This document shows positions 58,825-64,000 of a DNA stretch of 64,000 bases, one piece after another. The notes under the pieces were generated by a model. That model searched no databases, was not told the origin of the DNA, and saw only the letters and a program-made list of their open reading frames with translations. The DNA comes from Linyphia triangularis (Eukaryota > Arthropoda > Arachnida > Araneae > Linyphiidae): NCBI GenBank assembly GCA_963978545.1, contig OZ021722.1, positions 1,364,001-1,428,000 of the forward strand. Direction: 5' to 3'. Position 1 is the first letter of the stretch. Every line of letters starts with the position of its first letter. The translations under genes and the position numbers were made by a program.

Positions 58825-60534
58825 ATGGGTTCAAAAGCAAGAAGTCAACGTAATAAAAAAAGAAAGTATCATAACTGTCAACGTTCAAGTATTTCGATTG
58901 AAGTAGAAACTGTTCCTGAACTAACTTCTGCTTCGATAAAAAAATGTAATAACATTGCTGATATTCCAACTAACAGTGACTCGCAAGGAGAGAGCTGTAT
59001 AGTGGAATTAGAGTGCCTGAATGTTTTATTTTCATTATTAAATTGTCCAAACTGTGCAGAAAAGACATTGTTTGTAAAAAGTGATGTTTCCAAGAAAATG
59101 GGTTGCTGTGTGGAATTATACCTTGCTTGCTACAACTGTGACTTTGTAAGTGAGCCATGCACAACTTCACAAAAACACGGGCAGTTTTATGCTGTGAACA
59201 GGCGAGTAGTGTACGCCATGCGACAGATTGGATGTGGCCACCGAGAAGCTTGTCATTTCATGTCTGTGATGAACTTGCCTCCTCCACCTTCTCAATCAGC
59301 ATATAATAACCATACCAAGGCATTGCTAAATATTGTTCGACCACTTGCGGATGAATGCATGAGAATGGCTGCACATCGTGTTCATCAAGTTAATGGAGGC
59401 AGAGAATGCGGTGTTTCTGTAGATGGAACGTGGCACAGGCGAGGCTATTCCTCGCTAAATGGAGTAGTTTCTGCTATTTCAATTGATACCGGTGAAGTGC
59501 TAGACATCGAGGTTATGTCAAAGGACTGCATTGGCTGCCGTAAGTGGAGCACAAAAGATAAAACAACTGTGCAGTACCAATCATGGATAGCAAGCCACAA
59601 GTGCTCCATGAACTATAGTGGTTCATCCCCCAACATGGAACCATGCGGTGCAGAACGAATTTTTCTTCGTTCATTGAAAGCGAGAGGTCTAGAATATGTA
59701 GAATTTTATGGTGACGGAGATAGCAAGAGCTACTCTGCTGTGAGCGAACTGAAGCCCTACCCAGGGAAAGTGATTAAAAAAAAAGAATGTATCGGTCACT
59801 ACCAGAAGCGACTCGGAACTGCCTTGAGGAAACTCAAAAAGACGATACGAGGAATCGGAGGAAAAGCAAAATTGACCGATTCCAAAATAAATACCATGCA
59901 AAACTATTTTGGAATCGCTCTCCGGAACAATACTGAATCGGTGCAGAAAATGTCGACAGCTATTTGGAGCACCTTTTACCACCTTAGTGCACAAGACAGC
60001 CATCCACTGCACACGAAGTGCCCAAAGGGTAGCGACAGTTGGTGTTCCTACCAGCGGGCAAAAGCTCAAGGTAAAGAGAACGAATATAAGCATAAGGGAG
60101 GATTGCCTTTGGCATTGTTGCAGCATATTAAACCAATATATACACGACTAACAGCCACACAAATGCTGGAAAAATGCCTTCATGGGAAAACTCAAAATAG
60201 CAATGAGAGTTTTCACTCTCTAGTTTGGAAACGCTGCCCAAAAACCAAATTTGCAGGTCTTGATATAGTAAAACTTTCTGCGCTTGATGCACTCATTCAT
60301 TTTAATTGTGGTTTCAAGCCTGAATTAGAGATTATTAGGCGCATGGGCATTAATCCTGGACATTTCATGGTCAACGGTATATTAAAGCGACATGATTTGA
60401 GAATGACAGAAAGTGTAAGGCAATCAACGCCACAGCAAACACAGCGTAGAAAGTGTTTAAGAGGGATTAAAAAACGAAAAGAAGAAAAGAAAATTCAAAA
60501 AGAAGGAATAACCTATATTCCAGGAGGCTGTTAA
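58825..60534 (+). CDS. Kolobok-like / Mutator-like domain transposase, 569 aa, intact
   Basis: The protein should cut and rejoin element ends in the nucleus. The N-terminus (1-20) is basic and looks like a nuclear signal. A zinc-ribbon-like set follows: C74-x2-C77 and C102-x2-C105. The catalytic RNase H-fold core carries VDGTW (D200), GDGDS (D297 or D299) and QNSNESFHS (E461), spaced as a DDE triad. Between the first two acidic residues lies a Cys/His cluster (C235, C238, H259, C260, C274) typical of this group. Residues 451-475 (CLHGKTQNSNESFHSLVWKR) are a strong family signature. The C-terminus (540-562) is again basic. The chosen start is the first in-frame ATG, after AT-rich leader sequence. 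No introns, stops or frameshifts. It resembles animal proteins usually annotated as Mutator-like transposase domain proteins; the Kolobok label is supported by the TTAA duplications. Confidence 0.92.
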   Translation: MGSKARSQRNKKRKYHNCQRSSISIEVETVPELTSASIKKCNNIADIPTNSDSQGESCIVELECLNVLFSLLNCPNCAEKTLFVKSDVSKKMGCCVELYLACYNCDFVSEPCTTSQKHGQFYAVNRRVVYAMRQIGCGHREACHFMSVMNLPPPPSQSAYNNHTKALLNIVRPLADECMRMAAHRVHQVNGGRECGVSVDGTWHRRGYSSLNGVVSAISIDTGEVLDIEVMSKDCIGCRKWSTKDKTTVQYQSWIASHKCSMNYSGSSPNMEPCGAERIFLRSLKARGLEYVEFYGDGDSKSYSAVSELKPYPGKVIKKKECIGHYQKRLGTALRKLKKTIRGIGGKAKLTDSKINTMQNYFGIALRNNTESVQKMSTAIWSTFYHLSAQDSHPLHTKCPKGSDSWCSYQRAKAQGKENEYKHKGGLPLALLQHIKPIYTRLTATQMLEKCLHGKTQNSNESFHSLVWKRCPKTKFAGLDIVKLSALDALIHFNCGFKPELEIIRRMGINPGHFMVNGILKRHDLRMTESVRQSTPQQTQRRKCLRGIKKRKEEKKIQKEGITYIPGGC

Positions 60535-60556
60535 ATGGTTTCAAGTAATATATTTT

Positions 60557-61633
60557 TATTAAGATTATCACTTTACCAATCCAGAAAAAAGCTTCTAAAA
60601 CTGAACCTGTTTTCTGAAAAACTGTATTTTGACCATATAGCGCCTTATTCAAACAATGATAATTTAACAATAAAATGTTCAATTATAAAAATTTTTATAT
60701 CATAGTAATCTACATAATATGTTAGATGTTTTGAAACTCAGTTATATAAAATTGGTTGAGAAATTGATTTTTTAATGATTTTTAAAACTTAGGTTTCATT
60801 GAAAATATTGATTTTTTTTTCATGTTTCACACAAAATAAATTGTAAAAAAAAAAAACTATATATGTTTTAATCTTGATTGAGTGTCAAAACATGAACAAT
60901 AATATTTTGAATGATTTCCAACTAGAATTGTATTTTTAAACAAATTTGAATTTGATACATCACTGTTTGAAAAATGTACTAATTAGCTAATTACATCTTA
61001 ATTAACAATTTAAAAATTGCCTAAATTTGAAATTTTTTTTATGAAATGAATATAAACATGTACTTTCTACATGCTGTAAAAAATTAGATTTTTTTTATCA
61101 AGATTTTCACTTTACCAATCCAGAAAAAATATTTTGAAACTTTAAACCTGTTTTCTGAAGAACTGTATTTTGATCATATAACGCTGTATTCAAACAATGA
61201 TAATTCAACAACAAAATGTTCAATTATAAATTTATTTATATCATAGTAATCTACATAATATGTTAGATGTTTTGAAACTCCATTATACAAAATTGGTTAA
61301 GAAATTGATTTTTTAATTATTTTTAAAACTTATATTTCATTGAAAATAATGATTTTTTTTCATGTTTCGCACAAAATAAATTATAAAAAAAAAACTATTT
61401 ATATTTTAAACTTGATTGAGTTTCAAAACACGAAGAAGAATATTTTGAATCATTTTCAACTAGAATTGTATTTTTAAACAAATTAGAATTTGATATATCA
61501 TCGTTTGAAAAATGTACTAATTATCTAATTACATCTTAATTAACAAATTAAAAATTGCCTAAATTTGAAAATTTTTTTATGAAATGATTTTAAACATGTA
61601 CCCTCTATATGCTGTAAGAAAATTAGATTTTTA
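60557..61633. repeat. Direct tandem duplication (about 539 bp, two units) in the transposon 3' part
   Basis: Unit 1 (about 60557-61096) and unit 2 (about 61097-61633) share CACTTTACCAATCCAGAAAA, CATAGTAATCTACATAATAT and the ending TTAAAAATTGCCTAAATTTG, with scattered differences. Non-coding and located between the ORF and the right end. It may reflect a tandem duplication inside the element; divergence between units shows it is not brand new. Confidence 0.88.
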
Positions 61634-61659
61634 AACTTAAAATTAAAAAAAAAATTGTC

Positions 61660-61676
61660 TAGGGTATACGTACGCC
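61660..61676 (-). repeat. Right terminal inverted repeat of the Kolobok-like element
   Basis: TAGGGTATACGTACGCC on the plus strand, directly before TTAA (61677-61680). Inverted copy of the left end with two differences. Confidence 0.9.
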
Positions 61677-61940
61677 TTAACAAAACGCCATTTCTGTAAA
61701 CAGCACGTAATTGGTGTTGGCAGCTAATTTTAAATATTAAAACAATCTCTATTAGCAAAATATGCAGTAAAATACTTTTCAAAATTTTTTCTCTAAAAAT
61801 GAATGCGAATTTTTACACTCACATCCAAATATCTTTGATTTATTCTGATTAAAACAATTCTATTATTAGTTTATTACTAGAATTTTGGCAACAGGAAAGA
61901 GTTTCTTCAATGATCGATTAACTGCTATTTCAGGGCGATT

Positions 61941-62121
61941 GGTTGGTTGTTTTCAGATTATCTGGAGCCGTCAGCAACACGAGGGCTATAATACGCCGAA
62001 ACATTCGTCATTAGACAAGCCAACATACATTTACAAAACACCCATGCCTAACACGGGACTCGGAACCCTCAACTTCGCGGTCTAGAAACTAGCACGCTAA
62101 TCACTATACCGTTTGGTCGGC
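61941..62121 (-). mobile_element. SINE-A copy 13, full length
   Basis: Complete inverted copy in family X. TTCAGGGCGATTGG at 61929-61942 and 62122-62135 is a perfect 14 bp duplication (two bases overlap the SINE's own GG). Confidence 0.93.
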
Positions 62122-62365
62122 TTCAGGGCGATTGGATGACGGCAAGTTGGTTTATTAGTATTCTGTAAAAGTGACTTTTTAGTGAAAGTCACAGCCCCCA
62201 AAATTTGATAGAATACATTGTCATCGACTTCGAATCTATCTGCCAAGTTTCATCCCGATCGGATGATGGCAAGGGGGTTAATTGGGTCTCCACAGATTTG
62301 CCTGCCATTGACATACCCAGCCATTCCGCCCCCTCCCGCATACACTTACACAAATTGGAGTAAAT

Positions 62366-62582
62366 ATAAAGGAATTTTTCAAAAGAAAAAAAAAGAAAAA
62401 TCAGAAACGTAACAGAATTTAATTTTCAGTGGAAATTTTAGTTTATCATAAATCAATAATTAAATTTAAATGCGATTTATAGTCGAGTTGATAGCAAACG
62501 TCTCTCGTCATTAATAACTGAAGGTTTATATGTTAAACTTCCCGTTTATATCCAACGAGGCATATTTGTGAAAATGCTGGTT
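62366..62582. other. No gene seen
   Basis: AT-rich spacer between X and SINE-A copy 14. Confidence 0.35.
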
Positions 62583-62596
62583 TATCATTTAACAGA

Positions 62597-62771
62597 TTGG
62601 TTGGTTGTTTTCAGATTATCTGGCGCCGTCAGCAACACGAGGGCTATAATACGCCGAAACATTCATCATTAGACAAGCCAACATACATTTACAAACACCC
62701 ATGCCTAACACGGGACTTGCAACCTCGCGGTCTAGAAGCTAGCACGCTAACCACTATACCGTTAGGTCGGC
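62597..62771 (-). mobile_element. SINE-A copy 14
   Basis: Inverted copy with a small deletion beside the B box (ACGGGACTTGCAACC). Perfect 14 bp duplication TATCATTTAACAGA at 62583-62596 and 62772-62785. Confidence 0.93.
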
Positions 62772-62785
62772 TATCATTTAACAGA

Positions 62786-63098
62786 ACTGACTGACTATTT
62801 GAGGCTCGTTTCGTTTTGCGATACAAAAATCCTCATAGTTTTAGAATCATCTCACGTGTTAAGATTTATTAAATTCCCCCGCGTGTTAAGAAAAAACACT
62901 GAATTGGATAGAATATGTGCTGAAATCCAGAAAACATTTTTGTAACTACTAGCCAAATTGCCATACAATATTTTAAGAAAGGAAATTTAATATATTATGA
63001 TCTTGCATCGAACGTTTGATACTTCCATACAATGTGACTAAATCTTTTCCTACTTTGGAAAAGGTAATAAATTTAAAAAAAAAAAAAAAAAACAGTAT
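62786..63098. other. No gene seen
   Basis: AT-rich spacer ending in poly(A) (about 63075-63092). Confidence 0.35.
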
Positions 63099-63102
63099 AT
63101 AT

Positions 63103-63808
63103 TGTTGCGTTGGATGGGTTCGAAAGATTTGAAGCCAAAGCAGATCAAAACTTGCAGAAATTTATTCCAATACAACTCTTCACAGATTCCTTTACAACTC
63201 CAGAACTTCTCGTTCTAGTAGACTCAATACAGCTCTTTATACAACAATAGAGCACAAACAGTAGTTAAAAGCTTCATACAGAACTGCTAAAATCGCCGCA
63301 ACAGACAATGCAATACAGTTCGCTTTCGGAACTCTCTGAATGCTCGCTGAGACTCAGTATCTCAACTCAGTAATTCTAGTCAACTAACTGACTAACCTCA
63401 GTCAACTCCACTCACGGCCGATCTTATATAGGAGTCAATACCTTCGTGAATCTTCTAGAGATAGATATTTGGAGAACTTTCTAGATCGTAATCGAAAAGT
63501 CCTATACATGTACATGAGGACCGAAAATGTCGCCAAATGGTCGCTAAGTTTGGCGACAAAAATTAGTCGCCAAAACCGTCGCCAACTTGGCTCTATCTCG
63601 CCATTTTGGCGAGATTGCCATTACTCCTTGTAAAACTCGCTTCCCAGCGTTACCTCTGTAAAACTCGTTATCAAGCACCAAGACCCATATTGCGGGGAAG
63701 CCAAGTTAAGACGAACTATTGCACTGCCTTATGCGAAATGTACATAAATTTTCCTATTTACAAAATTAACACTACGAAATATTTACAAGTATACAAAAAT
63801 TCGTAACA
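63103..63808 (-). mobile_element. Solo LTR, family LTR1 copy 3 (706 bp)
   Basis: Same orientation as copy 1, which it closely resembles: TGTTGCGTTGG ... TTCGTAACA, flanked by ATAT at 63099-63102 and 63809-63812. The TATA box (CTATATAAGATCGGCC on the minus strand) is retained and the TTGGCGA/TCGCCAA cluster is at 63530-63615. The body is slightly shortened near 63625. Confidence 0.86.
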
Positions 63809-63909
63809 ATATATTGCATATCTACGAAGAAGTTCGCTGATTTTCCTAACGAAACATTTCAGTCGACCAACTAGAAAATTTACTGAATGTATTGCTATAG
63901 GATTTACCT

Positions 63910-64000
63910 CGATCACTCATTCACTCATTGACTGACTGTATCACTCTAAAGTGAAAGAATTTTAACCGATCATCGTTGAAACTTTGTCGGGTTTCCAAAA
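63910..64000 (+). repeat. Family X fragment running off the right edge
   Basis: GTGAAAGAATTTTAACCGAT and CATCGTTGAAACTTTGTC match the start of an X tandem unit. Confidence 0.6.

Larger units (their letters stand above)
58411..61676 (+). mobile_element. Complete autonomous Kolobok-like DNA transposon (3266 bp)
   Basis: Terminal inverted repeats GGTGTATGTATACCCTA (58411-58427) and, inverted, GGCGTACGTATACCCTA (61660-61676) match at 15 of 17 bases. TTAA lies immediately outside both ends (58407-58410 and 61677-61680), and intact X repeats carry a single TTAA at the same spot, so it is a target-site duplication. One intact transposase ORF lies in the left half. The right third is a non-coding direct duplication. 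TTAA targeting with this transposase type points to the Kolobok superfamily; classical Mutator elements make 8-10 bp duplications, and piggyBac transposases look different. The intact ORF implies relatively recent activity. Confidence 0.9.
58338..62365 (-). repeat. Family X copy hosting the Kolobok-like transposon and a SINE
   Basis: X starts TAACCCATAAAAAAGGTTTT, reads CATTGCCAATTTTTTATATTC and is cut by the transposon (58411-61676). It resumes CAAAACGCCATTTCTGTAAA, continues to 61940, is cut by a SINE-A, and ends around ATATAAAGGAATTTTTC. The joined flanks around one TTAA match intact X copies such as 50620-51195 reversed. Confidence 0.78.

Noticed and set aside
59689..60126. 145-codon antisense frame inside the transposase gene
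   Set aside because: It is the shadow of a long, clearly coding frame on the other strand and shows no domain.
58411..61676. piggyBac element
   Set aside because: The TTAA duplication would fit, but the VDGTW / GDGDS / NSNESFHS transposase and the GGTGTA ends do not match piggyBac.

Overview
The window reads as AT-rich, intron- and repeat-dominated animal nuclear DNA, most probably from an arthropod and plausibly an arachnid. That is an inference from the repeat types (tRNA-derived SINEs, TTAA-targeting DNA transposons, RNase H-bearing and CR1-like LINE tails, Gypsy-like Gag), not from any diagnostic host gene. I see no rRNA, no functional tRNA, no CRISPR, no operon and no complete host protein-coding gene. 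The only long intact reading frame (58825-60534, 569 aa) is a transposase.

The best-resolved object is a complete autonomous DNA transposon at 58411-61676. It carries an uninterrupted Mutator-like/Kolobok-like transposase, matching terminal inverted repeats, flanking TTAA duplications and a recognisable pre-insertion site inside an older repeat (family X). It is one of many TTAA-flanked elements here: short piggyBac-like MITEs at 1684-1956, 8314-8517 and 22738-22946, two 720-740 bp elements with unrelated inverted repeats (31331-32070 and 33331-34050), a 231 bp element at 17244-17474, and the long-inverted-repeat family Y (eight copies). Other DNA elements are a decayed Tigger/pogo element (10445-11405), a pogo/mariner-like element with iterated subterminal motifs (42907-44164), TA-flanked MITEs (Z), a hAT-like MITE (54239-54993), a probable Helitron (15985-16629) and a foldback element (47915-48626).

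Retroelements: a decayed Gypsy-like Gag with two zinc knuckles runs off the left edge (1-600, minus). Three solo LTRs of one family (about 706-726 bp) all sit in ATAT target sites, and a second LTR family (about 418 bp) has two copies. Two LINE fragments keep an RNase H/3' tail and one keeps a CR1-like RT C-terminus. SINE-A has 14 copies, most with clear 12-15 bp target-site duplications; SINE-B has three.

Nesting gives a relative timeline. Old families X, W and Y were hit by LTRs, SINE-A, MITE Z, hAT-like and TTAA elements; the Tigger element is split by a SINE; the intact Kolobok-like element and a SINE both sit in one X copy. Layout: 0-6 kb Gag remnant, SINEs, X cluster; 8-14 kb LTR2/Tigger, W, Y, X tandem array; 14-24 kb Helitron, V, Y, W; 24-32 kb X, SINEs, LINE tail, LTR1, nested Y; 33-46 kb LTR2, W, Y, LTR1, pogo-like element; 46-57 kb SINEs, foldback, LINE remnants, Y with hAT insertion; 57-64 kb W, the Kolobok-like element and an LTR1. 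Low-confidence hints of host exons are given at 12590-13520, 37874-37972 and 42093-42461.
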